A DNA stretch of 64,000 nucleotides from JBAYIE01 sp041665785. Its GTDB lineage: Bacteria; Bacteroidota; Bacteroidia; UKL13-3. Positions 17,166 to 26,058 of the stretch are shown piece after piece; position 1 is the first letter of the stretch, and each line of letters begins with the position of its first letter. Both the position numbers and the translations under genes were made by a program. The notes under the pieces were generated by a model that was not told the DNA's origin, did not search any database, and saw nothing but the letters and a program-made list of their open reading frames with translations. The stretch spans positions 108,106 to 172,105 of the forward strand of contig JBAYIE010000002.1 in assembly GCA_041665785.1 (NCBI GenBank), given 5' to 3'.

Positions 17166-18093
17166 AAAGAAAGTTTTGGTATTGGGAGGGTCCGGTTTTG
17201 TAGGCCGCGAATTGTTGAAAGCCTTGCTAATCAATGAGGATAAGTACACCCTCACGGTATTGGAGCATAAGAACAATATTGACGACCAACCGGAAGGTAC
17301 CCTTCGATTAATTCAGGGTGATCTATTTTCAGCAAACTGGAATCGAATATTAGCAGATCCACCGGATATTGTATTTCATCTGGCCAGGTTGAATGCACGT
17401 GCATTCGGTTCACTCGGAAGGTTGGTGGCTTCATTGAAAGGGTATTGGGCAAACCGGCGCCTGAAGCATGCATTGGAAAAAACCGGTTATCCGATCAACC
17501 TGATCTATCTCTCCGGAAGTTTGATGTATGGAGAAGGCTTAAACCTGAATGAATCGTCGGGCCTGCATCCGGTTTCATTTGCAAGGGAATATCAAATTGC
17601 AGAGAAACCGTTTAATGCTGTCCACAAGAATTCCTCATTGACCAGCACCATGGTTCGTGTACCCTGGGTAATGGGATTCGGGTCCTGGTATAAAAGTTTT
17701 TACCACGATACGTTAAAGGATGAAAGCCGCTTACGGTATTACAGCCATGATGATTTTCGCATGATGTTTATTGATGTTGAAGATTTGGCAAATGCATTTG
17801 TGCAAATAGGGAACATGAATCACAAGGGTGCATTGAATGTGTTTATGCCTGAGGAGGTAACCTATAAAACATTTATGAATTTTATTCAGCAGGCCTATAA
17901 CCCGGATGAAATGGATCCGTTTAATGAAGAAAATATTCGCAGGGATTATCAGTTTGCTATTGCCGAAGCATTTACCAAGGAGATTACTTTAAGTACGTTG
18001 TACCCGCATTTGCATGCACAGTTCAATTTTCAATTCCAGAATGCAGAATCAATGTTGAAGGCCCGCTTAGGGCAATTTGCGAAAAACAAATAG
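17158..18093 (+). CDS. Atypical NAD(P)-dependent sugar epimerase/dehydratase (extended SDR)
   Basis: A 311-residue Rossmann protein starting from GTG; the first strand follows at once (VLVLGGSGFVG, residues 6-16), so no later start is possible. SGSLMYGEG (119-127) matches the extended-SDR Ser/Tyr-Gly region. The catalytic Tyr-x3-Lys is not intact: where it is expected the protein has FAREYQIAEK (141-150), with Phe and Tyr, or Tyr145 and Glu149, at the two positions. It is the last gene of the polysaccharide locus, overlaps the preceding gene by 8 bp, and runs 27 bp into the end of the convergent methyltransferase gene. It may be a sugar-nucleotide binding or modified enzyme. Confidence 0.78.
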   Translation: MSKKKVLVLGGSGFVGRELLKALLINEDKYTLTVLEHKNNIDDQPEGTLRLIQGDLFSANWNRILADPPDIVFHLARLNARAFGSLGRLVASLKGYWANRRLKHALEKTGYPINLIYLSGSLMYGEGLNLNESSGLHPVSFAREYQIAEKPFNAVHKNSSLTSTMVRVPWVMGFGSWYKSFYHDTLKDESRLRYYSHDDFRMMFIDVEDLANAFVQIGNMNHKGALNVFMPEEVTYKTFMNFIQQAYNPDEMDPFNEENIRRDYQFAIAEAFTKEITLSTLYPHLHAQFNFQFQNAESMLKARLGQFAKNK

Positions 18094-18873
18094 AGAATAT
18101 TCTCCCCAGCCTTTGGCAGCCGATTTTGATATGCGTTCATCCCATTTCCATAGACGTTCCAGTTTTTCGTTGTTCGGGTATTTGTAACTATCATACCATG
18201 CCGGATACAAAATGCTATAGCCCCGGATAGTTTGGATTTGAAAACGGTTGAAAGCATGCCGAACCTGATGTATGCTGTAACATTTACTGGGAAGAAATAC
18301 AGATGGAGAGTAACCGCCCCATATTTTTCGCAGTCTGGCTGTTGCTGTTTTAAAACGCAGTTTAAGCAAGGGTGCCAGGAGTCCTTTTACATACCATTTA
18401 TTCACAAAGGTAACGAGCAGAACGCCATTTTCGGCTAACACATTTTCGAGTAGTTGTGCCGCTTTGTTGAGGTCTTCAACCGTATTTAGTGCTCCGAAGA
18501 ATACATACACGAAATCAAATTTCTTACCCGGAAAGAGGGTGGCAATATCCTCTACGCTTCCTACCTGAATTTTAATATTCCCGAGTTTTCGTTTCGCGAT
18601 ATTGGTATAAGCACAATCGTACATCCCCTGTGAGATGTCGATTCCATATACATGTGAAGTTGGGTGATTTTCTGCAAAATAAAGCAGATCCAAACCCGGT
18701 CCATACCCAATCTCCAGTATATTGCCGCGCGCATATTTATTGGCTTCCTGCCTGAAACTGGTTCGGATTTTTTGAAGGATTGGATTTTCCTGATAGCGCG
18801 ATTCAAAATTCATTGCATCCTTATCGTAATACGAACCCACTTGTTTATAATATCCGGATTGATCGCTGATCAT
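18067..18873 (-). CDS. Class I SAM-dependent methyltransferase
   Basis: A 268-residue protein with the seven-strand methyltransferase fold. Motif I is ILEIGYGPGLDLLYF (SAM-binding Gly loop), followed by VYGIDIS at the ribose-binding acid and FDFVYVFFGALNTV at motif IV. This is a UbiE/Methyltransf_11 type; the substrate is unknown. It begins in the hflX stop (ATGA overlap), so it is co-translated with hflX. Its 3' end overlaps the convergent polysaccharide-locus SDR gene by 27 bp, leaving no room for a terminator between the two. Confidence 0.85.
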   Translation of the reverse strand: MISDQSGYYKQVGSYYDKDAMNFESRYQENPILQKIRTSFRQEANKYARGNILEIGYGPGLDLLYFAENHPTSHVYGIDISQGMYDCAYTNIAKRKLGNIKIQVGSVEDIATLFPGKKFDFVYVFFGALNTVEDLNKAAQLLENVLAENGVLLVTFVNKWYVKGLLAPLLKLRFKTATARLRKIWGGYSPSVFLPSKCYSIHQVRHAFNRFQIQTIRGYSILYPAWYDSYKYPNNEKLERLWKWDERISKSAAKGWGEYSLFVFRKLP

Positions 18874-20054
18874 GCTATGTAAGCTTTAGTTAGTTTGCTT
18901 AATTCAGACAACATTACTTTTCGCAATTCATTGATGTTTATTTTCTTCTCAGCCGAAATAAATACAACGGGATTGTGTTCGCGCGACATCCATGATTTTT
19001 TAAGTGTTTCCAGTGTTGGTGGAGCTTCCAATTCATCTGTAATTTCATCGGGTTCCTGTTTACGGCTCTCCCACAAATCAATTTTATTGAAAACCAGAAC
19101 GGAAGGTTTTTTATTGGCATGAATTTCCTGAAGGGTTTGTTTCACTACTTCAATTTGTTCCTCAAAATTAGGATGCGAAATATCAACAATATGCAGCAAC
19201 AAGTCAGCCTCTGTAATTTCATCCAGTGTTGATTTAAAACACTCAATCAACTGATGAGGTAATTTTCGTATGAAACCAACTGTATCAGTTAACAGGAACG
19301 GGGTTTCGTCCCATACCAGTTTACGAACGGTAGAATCGAGGGTTGCAAACAATTTATTTTCTGCCAGTACATCTGTTTTAGCCAGCAGGTTTAGAATGGT
19401 TGATTTTCCCACATTGGTATATCCAACCAGGGCAATGCGGGGTTTATCTCCCCGGTGTTGCCGGCGGGTAATACTTTGTTTGTCGATGAGTTCAAGACGT
19501 TCTTTCAATTTCGCAATTTTATTCCGGAGTGCCCGGCGATCGGTTTCAATTTCTGTTTCACCCGGTCCCTTCATCCCGATTCCACCTTTTTGTTTGGATA
19601 AGTGAGTCCACATCCGCGTAAGCCGTGGTAATAAATATTGCGCCTGAGCCAGTTCAACCTGATATTTGGCTTGTGCTGTACGGGCACGATTTGCAAAAAT
19701 ATCGAGGATGAGGTTGCTGCGATCCATGATTTTGCATTTAATGGTATGCTCCAGATTTCTAATCTGAGAAGGTGAAAGCTCATCATCGAAGATCACCATA
19801 TCGATTTCGTTTTCTTTGATGTAGGCTGCTACCTCATTCAGTTTTCCTTCACCAATAAAAGTACGGGGATTAGGATGCGGCAAGCGTTGCATAAAACGGC
19901 GTACCACTCTGGCTCCGGCAGTATGCGTCAGAAAAGCCAGTTCATCGAGATATTCATCTGCCTGTTCTGTTTTTTGTTGAGGCATCACTACCGCTATCAG
20001 CACGGCTTTTTCCTGCTTACGGGCAGTTGTTATCAGTTTAGGCATTTCGAACAA
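18870..20054 (-). CDS. hflX: GTPase HflX (ribosome-splitting/heat-shock GTPase)
   Basis: A 394-residue protein of the TRAFAC GTPase class. The N-terminal HflX domain (about 1-190) contains FIGEGKLNEV, FDDELSPSQIRNLE and the glycine-rich GIGMKGPGETEIETDRR linker. The G domain has G1 GYTNVGKST, G3 DTVGFIRKLP and G4 NKID. HflX binds the 50S E site and separates stalled ribosomes under stress. The methyltransferase gene is coupled to its end. The upstream gap of about 60 bp is shared with the divergent acyl-CoA dehydrogenase gene. Confidence 0.97.
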   Translation of the reverse strand: MFEMPKLITTARKQEKAVLIAVVMPQQKTEQADEYLDELAFLTHTAGARVVRRFMQRLPHPNPRTFIGEGKLNEVAAYIKENEIDMVIFDDELSPSQIRNLEHTIKCKIMDRSNLILDIFANRARTAQAKYQVELAQAQYLLPRLTRMWTHLSKQKGGIGMKGPGETEIETDRRALRNKIAKLKERLELIDKQSITRRQHRGDKPRIALVGYTNVGKSTILNLLAKTDVLAENKLFATLDSTVRKLVWDETPFLLTDTVGFIRKLPHQLIECFKSTLDEITEADLLLHIVDISHPNFEEQIEVVKQTLQEIHANKKPSVLVFNKIDLWESRKQEPDEITDELEAPPTLETLKKSWMSREHNPVVFISAEKKININELRKVMLSELSKLTKAYIA

Positions 20055-20111
20055 AATTCAGGCAATTCCAACGCATATCAAAGCATTAAAGTCAAAGCCG
20101 GTTAAAATCAT

Positions 20112-20142
20112 TTTGTAATGGGGGCAACGAACTGTATTTTCG
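20112..20142 (+). promoter_or_regulatory. Bacteroidota-type promoter for the acyl-CoA dehydrogenase gene
   Basis: TTTG at 20112-20115, a 19-nt spacer and TATTTTCG at 20135-20142 match the Bacteroidota sigma-A consensus TTTG-N19-TAnnTTTG with one mismatch. The ATG at 20163 follows 20 nt later. It indicates that the upstream in-frame ATG at 20118 lies before transcription starts. Confidence 0.6.
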
Positions 20143-20162
20143 CCCAAATAATAAGCACGCAT

Positions 20163-21302
20163 ATGAATTTTGAGCTTACCGAAGAACATCTGGCCGTACA
20201 AAAAGCAGCCAGAGATTTTGCCCAGACTGAATTATTACCAGGTGTGATCGAACGCGATGAACATCAAAAATTTCCAATGGAGCAGGTAAAGAAATTAGGC
20301 GAACTTGGATTCCTCGGAATGATGGTTGATCCTAAATACGGAGGGTCGGGTATGGACTCCATTTCATACGTGCTGGCAATGGAAGAACTTTCTAAGGTTG
20401 ACGCATCCACATCTGTTGTGGTTTCGGTCAACAATTCACTCGTTTGCTGGGGTCTGGAAACATTTGCAAACGAAGAGCAAAAGCAAAAATACCTTGTACC
20501 CATGGCCTCCGGAAAATGTTGGGGAGCCTTTCTGCTATCAGAACCGGAAGCAGGCAGTGATGCAACATCGCAGCGTACAACTGCTATTGAAGATGGAGAT
20601 CATTATATCCTGAATGGAACAAAAAACTGGATTACCAACGGAAATACAGCCACGTATTATCTGGTTATTGCCCAAACTTATCCGGAAAAAGGACATAAAG
20701 GAATCAACGCATTTATTGTAGAGAAAGACACACCAGGTGTGGTGGTAGGCAGAAAAGAAGATAAACTTGGAATTCGCGGGAGTGATACCCATTCCATTAT
20801 GTTTCAGGATGTAAAAGTTCCGAAAGAAAACCGTATTGGAGAAGATGGATTCGGATTCAAATTCGCCATGAAAACGCTTACCGGTGGGCGGATCGGCATT
20901 GCCTCCCAGGCATTGGGAATCGCCAGTGGAGCTTATGAACTGGCACTCAAATATTCGAAAGAACGTAAAGCATTTGGCAAAGAAATAATGCATCATCAGA
21001 TCATTCAGTTTAAACTGGCTGATATGGCAACAGAAATTGATGCGGCACGTTTGCTTTGTTTAAAAGCTGCATGGTTGAAAGATCAACATCTCGATTACGG
21101 AATGGCAAGCTCTATGGCAAAAGTATTCTCTTCTGAGGTGGCCATGCGAACTACCGTAGAAGCTGTGCAGATTCACGGTGGATATGGATTTGTAAAAGAA
21201 TTTCATGTGGAGCGGCTTATGCGAGATGCCAAGATTACCCAGATTTATGAAGGCACTTCAGAGATTCAACGCATTGTGATTTCGCGCGAAATCCTGAAAT
21301 AA
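20163..21302 (+). CDS. Acyl-CoA dehydrogenase
   Basis: A 379-residue FAD flavoenzyme of fatty-acid or branched-chain acyl-CoA beta-oxidation. Family features: N-terminal helical domain from MNFELTEEHLAVQ, the middle-domain signature LLSEPEAGSDA, and the C-terminal IHGGYGFVKEF followed by YEGTSEIQR. That last stretch contains the usual catalytic Glu of short-chain enzymes. The start at 20163 is chosen because it gives the normal family N-terminus; the in-frame ATG at 20118 would add 15 unrelated residues and falls within the promoter. It is monocistronic, between divergent hflX and a GH3 gene 183 bp on. Confidence 0.95.
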   Translation: MNFELTEEHLAVQKAARDFAQTELLPGVIERDEHQKFPMEQVKKLGELGFLGMMVDPKYGGSGMDSISYVLAMEELSKVDASTSVVVSVNNSLVCWGLETFANEEQKQKYLVPMASGKCWGAFLLSEPEAGSDATSQRTTAIEDGDHYILNGTKNWITNGNTATYYLVIAQTYPEKGHKGINAFIVEKDTPGVVVGRKEDKLGIRGSDTHSIMFQDVKVPKENRIGEDGFGFKFAMKTLTGGRIGIASQALGIASGAYELALKYSKERKAFGKEIMHHQIIQFKLADMATEIDAARLLCLKAAWLKDQHLDYGMASSMAKVFSSEVAMRTTVEAVQIHGGYGFVKEFHVERLMRDAKITQIYEGTSEIQRIVISREILK

Positions 21303-21485
21303 ACACCTGTTTTTCACTTGTTTTTTACATAACGCCGGATGCGCGGACGATTTTAGCGTTTTCCTCCATATACGCCTAAATCAGCGGGTGTTTTTTCGCA
21401 ATCAGCAGAAGATTCACAAGATTATAGACATGTGTGTTTGTTTAATTGATGTGAATTTGTTATCATTACGACTTAAGATTGATGT

Positions 21486-23015
21486 ATGGCCATTGTCAAT
21501 GCCCTAGTCACATGGTATTTGAAGAAACGTATTAGTAACATTGAGCGATTCATGCAACATCCTCATGAGGTACAGCAAGAATTGCTGATGGATCTGTTAA
21601 CCAAAGCGCAGGATACCGAGTGGGGTCGTAAATACGGATATAAAGGCATTTTATCAGCCGAAACATACAAGCAACGAGTACCCGTTGGAAATTACGAAAC
21701 GCATTTTCCACATATTAATCGCATGATGCATGGGGAACAGAATATTTTATGGCCCAGCGAAGTGCGATGGTTTGCCAAATCATCGGGCACCACAAACAGC
21801 AAAAGCAAATTTATTCCGGTTACCTATGAATGTTTGGATGAAGGACATATGCAAGGAGGTAAGGATGCATTGCTGATGTACAGCAACAATAACCCTACTT
21901 CCAAACTGTTTGAAGGCAAAGGTCTGATTGTAGGCGGTAGTCACCAATTGAACAAATTCGACAACGAATCGTATTACGGAGATCTTTCTGCCGTGATGAT
22001 GCAAAATCTTCCTTTTTGGGCGCATTTTTTCAGAACGCCTGATTTAAGTATTGCCATCATGGACAATTGGGACGAAAAGTTGGAGAAAATGGCTCTGGCT
22101 ACGGTAAACGATGATGTAACGAATATTTCAGGTGTTCCAACATGGACACTTATGTTGATTCAAAAACTGTTCGACATAACCGGAGCAACAGATTTGAAGC
22201 AAATCTGGCCTAATCTGGAATTGTATATTCACGGGGGGGTTAGTTTTACTCCATATCGGGAACGCTTTGAAGCGCTTATTCCGGCAACAGGAATAAATTT
22301 CCTCGAAACTTACAACGCATCTGAAGGATTTATTGGAATTCAGGATCGCCTTGGGTCAAATGATTTGTTATTGATGCTCGACTATGGCATTTATTATGAA
22401 TTTATGCCGTTGAGCGAATACGGTAAGGAGTATCCCGAAACACTGAATCTGGAGCAGGTGAACACAACCGATCATTATGCGCTGGTCATTTCAACCAATG
22501 GTGGCTTATGGCGTTATATTATTGGCGATACCATTAAATTTACTGAACTCAAACCCTTCCGATTCAAAATAACGGGTCGTACCAAACATTACATCAACGC
22601 ATTTGGAGAAGAACTGGTGATAGAAAATGCCGACTTTGCCATTCAACAAGCGTGCAAAATGCACAATGCATTTATTACCGAATATACTGCAGCACCGTTG
22701 TACCATAAAACGGAGAAGATTGGCACACATGAATGGTTGATAGAATTTGAGCAGGAACCCGAATCAATGGATCATTTTATTCTGGATTTAGATCTCCAGC
22801 TAAAGGCTTCCAATTCTGATTATGAAGCCAAACGATTTAAAGATTTGGCCATTACAATGCCGGTGGTTAGGAAAGTACCTAAAGGTACGTTTCACAGTTG
22901 GCTCAAGCATGCAGGTAAGCTGGGTGGGCAACACAAAGTTCCCCGCTTGCACAACGATCGCAAATACCTGGAAGAAATATTACAACATACATCTGTTTAT
23001 TACTCAACGCAATGA
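21486..23015 (+). CDS. GH3-family acyl-adenylating protein
   Basis: A 509-residue protein of the GH3 (auxin-responsive promoter) family, a branch of the ANL adenylating enzymes whose plant members join amino acids to hormone acids. The ATP-binding motif is FAKSSGTTNSKSKFIP (SSGTT at 99-103). Further family segments are FLETYNASEGFIG (substrate and AMP binding) and RYIIGD. Bacterial members have no firm function. Its stop overlaps the start of the OmpA/TPR gene by 4 bp, implying joint translation with an envelope protein. The preceding 183-bp gap shows no clear promoter of the TTTG/TAnnTTTG kind. Confidence 0.88.
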   Translation: MAIVNALVTWYLKKRISNIERFMQHPHEVQQELLMDLLTKAQDTEWGRKYGYKGILSAETYKQRVPVGNYETHFPHINRMMHGEQNILWPSEVRWFAKSSGTTNSKSKFIPVTYECLDEGHMQGGKDALLMYSNNNPTSKLFEGKGLIVGGSHQLNKFDNESYYGDLSAVMMQNLPFWAHFFRTPDLSIAIMDNWDEKLEKMALATVNDDVTNISGVPTWTLMLIQKLFDITGATDLKQIWPNLELYIHGGVSFTPYRERFEALIPATGINFLETYNASEGFIGIQDRLGSNDLLLMLDYGIYYEFMPLSEYGKEYPETLNLEQVNTTDHYALVISTNGGLWRYIIGDTIKFTELKPFRFKITGRTKHYINAFGEELVIENADFAIQQACKMHNAFITEYTAAPLYHKTEKIGTHEWLIEFEQEPESMDHFILDLDLQLKASNSDYEAKRFKDLAITMPVVRKVPKGTFHSWLKHAGKLGGQHKVPRLHNDRKYLEEILQHTSVYYSTQ

Positions 23016-24913
23016 TAAAACGACTTATTTTTTTAATGCTGGTAATCTCATCATTTAAAGTTCAGGCTCAGACCAAAGCTATAGAACTTGGAGATGTATA
23101 TTACGACTATTTCCAATACGATGAAGCCATTAAGAATTATGAACAGGCTTTATTATCAGCAAAACCAGCAGATATGCCCTATTTGTACAGACAAATCGCG
23201 TATTGTCATCAATACTCATTCAGGTATATAAAAGCTGAGGAGTTTTATACCAAACTGATTCAGGACAATATAGATCTGACTCCTGAGGATCATCTCGACT
23301 TTGGTAAAATGTTAAAATTGAATGGTAAATACGAGCAGGCCAAAGAGCAATTTCAAAAATTTAATGAGTTGAAGAAAAATGCCAGCTCTCTGGCAACTAT
23401 TCATATCAATTCGATAGACTGGGCCATGAAAAATAAAGACGTGGTAAAACCAGCGCAGATTTATGTAACAGATTTGAATATTAACGGACAATGTCTGGGT
23501 TATGCCCTTTTCGAAGGAGGTATGATCTATGCAAGATCAGATACCAAGAAACCGGTTGGAACTATGCCCATTTTCGATCTCGATTATGCCCTGATTTCTG
23601 ATTCGATACATTTTACAGCTGGTGATCCGATACTAAAACAAATTGATTTTGAAGCTAATGAAGGTGCACCTTCCATCAACCGTATGGGCTCATTATTGTA
23701 TTTCAATGCCAATGCTACCAAGTTAAAAAACGGGAAAGTGAGAAAAGTCGGAGGTACTGAAATTAGCGAAGAAAGCGTTTCCAACTTTAAAATATACGTT
23801 TCCCTCAATCAGGAAAATCAATTCGTTAAAATCCAGGAATTACCTTTCAATGACAACAAATACAATTGTGTTCATCCGGCTATTTCAGATGATGGTAACA
23901 CACTTTACTTTGCCTCCGATATGCCGGGTGGATATGGAGGTTTAGACTTGTATATGGTTCGACGAAATTCAGAAGGAACCTGGGGATCTCCGGTTAATTT
24001 AGGCACCACGGTAAATACTGCAGAGAATGAACTTTTTCCGTTCATATATAAGGATCGGATCTATTTTTCATCGAAAGGATTAAACGGTTATGGAGGATAT
24101 GATATTTATACAGCAAAGGTTGCATTATCAGGAATACCTGCATCTCCGCAGAATATGGGAAAACCGTTCAATTCCCATAGAGATGATCTGGCCTATATAA
24201 CTTATGAGAATGGCCGCTACGGTTACTTCTCTTCTAACCGTGAAAACAATGAAGGCAAAGACCAGGTGTATTTTTTTCATGACCTGACTTTTGATCCGAT
24301 TCCGGAAGCACCCGTTACAGAAATCAGGAAAGATACCCTGCAGGCTCCGGTGGCCTCAGAACCCAAGCCTCAAATAACCAAAGCACCTGTTGTTACACCA
24401 GTACCCACACCCACACCCACACCAGCACCAAAACCGGTAGCGCCTGTAACCAAACAAGCGCCACCAATAGTTAAGCAAGCAACTCCGGCCATAATTACCC
24501 CATCTGCACCAACAGTACAACAACCACAACGTTCGCGTCAGGAAATCGAAGAATTGTATCTGGCTAAAAAGTTTAATCATGGTCATTTTATGTTAAACTC
24601 CATCAACTTTGATGAAGCGTATCAAACTACATTGGATACGTTGGTAAAGGCTTATAAACTGATTCCTACTTTGCGCATTGAAATCAGCGGACATGCAGAT
24701 GCAAGGGGGCCTTCGGCGTATAATCAAACCTTATCATTACGACGCGCGAAGAAGATTAAGTCATTTCTGGTCTCACACGGTGTGCCCTCAGGCAAAGTTA
24801 TTGTGCGTGGTTATGGCGAAACACAGTTATTGAATCAATGTTCAGATGGCGTTGATTGCAGTGACCAGGAACATGCCATCAATCGCCGCGTTGAAATAAA
24901 AATGATCCGGTAA
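23012..24913 (+). CDS. Outer-membrane-associated OmpA-family protein with TPR and PD40 propeller repeats
   Basis: A 633-residue exported protein. Signal peptide to about residue 21 (VQAQ). TPR-like helices occupy about 25-130. WD40-like PD40 propeller blades lie at about 220-430 (for example LYFASDMPGGYGGLDLYMV). A Pro/Thr-rich linker (about 445-520) is partly encoded by three CCCACA hexamers at 24404-24421. The C-terminal OmpA domain (about 530-633) has ISGHADARG and NRRVEIK for peptidoglycan binding. The layout resembles the protein at 44025 but lacks its carboxypeptidase-regulatory-like domain. It is coupled to the GH3 gene by a 4-bp overlap. It probably tethers an envelope complex to peptidoglycan. 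Confidence 0.88.
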   Translation: MIKRLIFLMLVISSFKVQAQTKAIELGDVYYDYFQYDEAIKNYEQALLSAKPADMPYLYRQIAYCHQYSFRYIKAEEFYTKLIQDNIDLTPEDHLDFGKMLKLNGKYEQAKEQFQKFNELKKNASSLATIHINSIDWAMKNKDVVKPAQIYVTDLNINGQCLGYALFEGGMIYARSDTKKPVGTMPIFDLDYALISDSIHFTAGDPILKQIDFEANEGAPSINRMGSLLYFNANATKLKNGKVRKVGGTEISEESVSNFKIYVSLNQENQFVKIQELPFNDNKYNCVHPAISDDGNTLYFASDMPGGYGGLDLYMVRRNSEGTWGSPVNLGTTVNTAENELFPFIYKDRIYFSSKGLNGYGGYDIYTAKVALSGIPASPQNMGKPFNSHRDDLAYITYENGRYGYFSSNRENNEGKDQVYFFHDLTFDPIPEAPVTEIRKDTLQAPVASEPKPQITKAPVVTPVPTPTPTPAPKPVAPVTKQAPPIVKQATPAIITPSAPTVQQPQRSRQEIEELYLAKKFNHGHFMLNSINFDEAYQTTLDTLVKAYKLIPTLRIEISGHADARGPSAYNQTLSLRRAKKIKSFLVSHGVPSGKVIVRGYGETQLLNQCSDGVDCSDQEHAINRRVEIKMIR

Positions 24914-25017
24914 TAACAAGTCGGTTCAGCAATCAGAGTTTTCATTTTCTTCAAAATGCGCATTCAGTTGGCATGTTGAAAAAGGAGAATATGGCCGGAT
25001 CGACTTGTAAAATCAGG

Positions 25018-25989
25018 CTAATGTTTGCGGTCGATAACAAAGTCGACCAGCATCTTTAATTTTTCTGCTGAATCTGATTGAGGCATGGAATCTAAAATAG
25101 TCAAAGCATCTGATTTAAAGGTATCCATTACTTTTTTGGTATACGCTATACCCTGATGTTGATTTACATAATCAATTACCTCTGCTACTCTTTTTTTGTT
25201 TTCGTGATGGTGTTTTATGGTACTGATGATGGAAGCACGCTTTGATTTATCAATCGTGTTCAACGTATAAATTATCGGGAGGGTTAACTTTTTTTCCTTC
25301 AGATCGATTCCGGTAGGTTTCCCGATGTCCTGATCTCCATAATCCATCAGGTCATCTTTCATTTGAAAAGCCATCCCTATTTTTTCACCAAACAAATGCA
25401 TTTGTTCAATCTGTTCCGGGGTTGCACCTGCACTGGCAGCACCAACAGCACAACAACTGGCGATCAGTGAGGCTGTCTTTTTGCGTATAATATCGTAATA
25501 CACTTCTTCGGAAAGGTTGAGGTTTCGGGCCTTTTCGATTTGCAGCAATTCACCTTCGCTCATGGCTTCAACCGCTTTGCTGACTATTTCAAGCAAGTGA
25601 TAATCTTTGTTTCTTATAGAAAGTAGCATACCTTTCGATAAGAGGTAATCGCCAACTAAAACAGCTATTTTATTTTTCCAAAGGGCATTGATGGAGAAAA
25701 AGCCGCGGCGCTCATCGCTGTCGTCTACCACATCATCGTGCACCAGGGTTGCCGTATGCAACAATTCAACCAAACTTGCTGCCCTGTAGGTCGAATCATT
25801 TACACCACCAAAAAGTTGAGCCGAAAAAAACACAAACATGGGTCTGATTTGCTTTCCCTTGCGCTTAACAATATAAGTCATGATAGTGTCCAGCAAAGGG
25901 ACATTGCTTTTCATGGCTTCCCGGAATTTAGATTCAAACAAATCCAATTCCCGGGCAATGGGCAGTTTTATGATATCCAGTTGACTCAA
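25018..25989 (-). CDS. Polyprenyl diphosphate synthase
   Basis: A trans-isoprenyl diphosphate synthase of 323 residues. It extends farnesyl diphosphate to a long chain, most likely the menaquinone side chain; menB and menD are in this window. The two aspartate-rich motifs are HDDVVDDSDERRG and MKDDLMDYGD, with GKQIRPMF before them. The open frame runs further upstream to 26253, but that part lies antisense to radA and looks random. A TTG at 25987-25989 gives the normal family length and N-terminus, and no ATG is available there. It is divergent from radA with about 70 bp between starts. Confidence 0.9.
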   Translation of the reverse strand: MSQLDIIKLPIARELDLFESKFREAMKSNVPLLDTIMTYIVKRKGKQIRPMFVFFSAQLFGGVNDSTYRAASLVELLHTATLVHDDVVDDSDERRGFFSINALWKNKIAVLVGDYLLSKGMLLSIRNKDYHLLEIVSKAVEAMSEGELLQIEKARNLNLSEEVYYDIIRKKTASLIASCCAVGAASAGATPEQIEQMHLFGEKIGMAFQMKDDLMDYGDQDIGKPTGIDLKEKKLTLPIIYTLNTIDKSKRASIISTIKHHHENKKRVAEVIDYVNQHQGIAYTKKVMDTFKSDALTILDSMPQSDSAEKLKMLVDFVIDRKH

Positions 25990-26058
25990 AAGGTGCTGCA
26001 AATAAAAGCAAATTGCGCTATAGTTAGTTTTGCCTTTTAAAAAGTATTTTTGAGCGCA

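Noticed and set aside
20118..20162. Upstream ATG for the acyl-CoA dehydrogenase
   Set aside because: The added 15 residues do not fit the family and the codon lies within the promoter.
20538..20996. 152-residue minus-strand frame inside the acyl-CoA dehydrogenase gene
   Set aside because: It is antisense to a conserved gene, with no recognisable domain; a shadow frame.
26045..26052. Full promoter for radA at TATTTTTG
   Set aside because: The nearest TTTG elements are 12 and 29 nt upstream, not about 19, so only the -7 box resembles the consensus.
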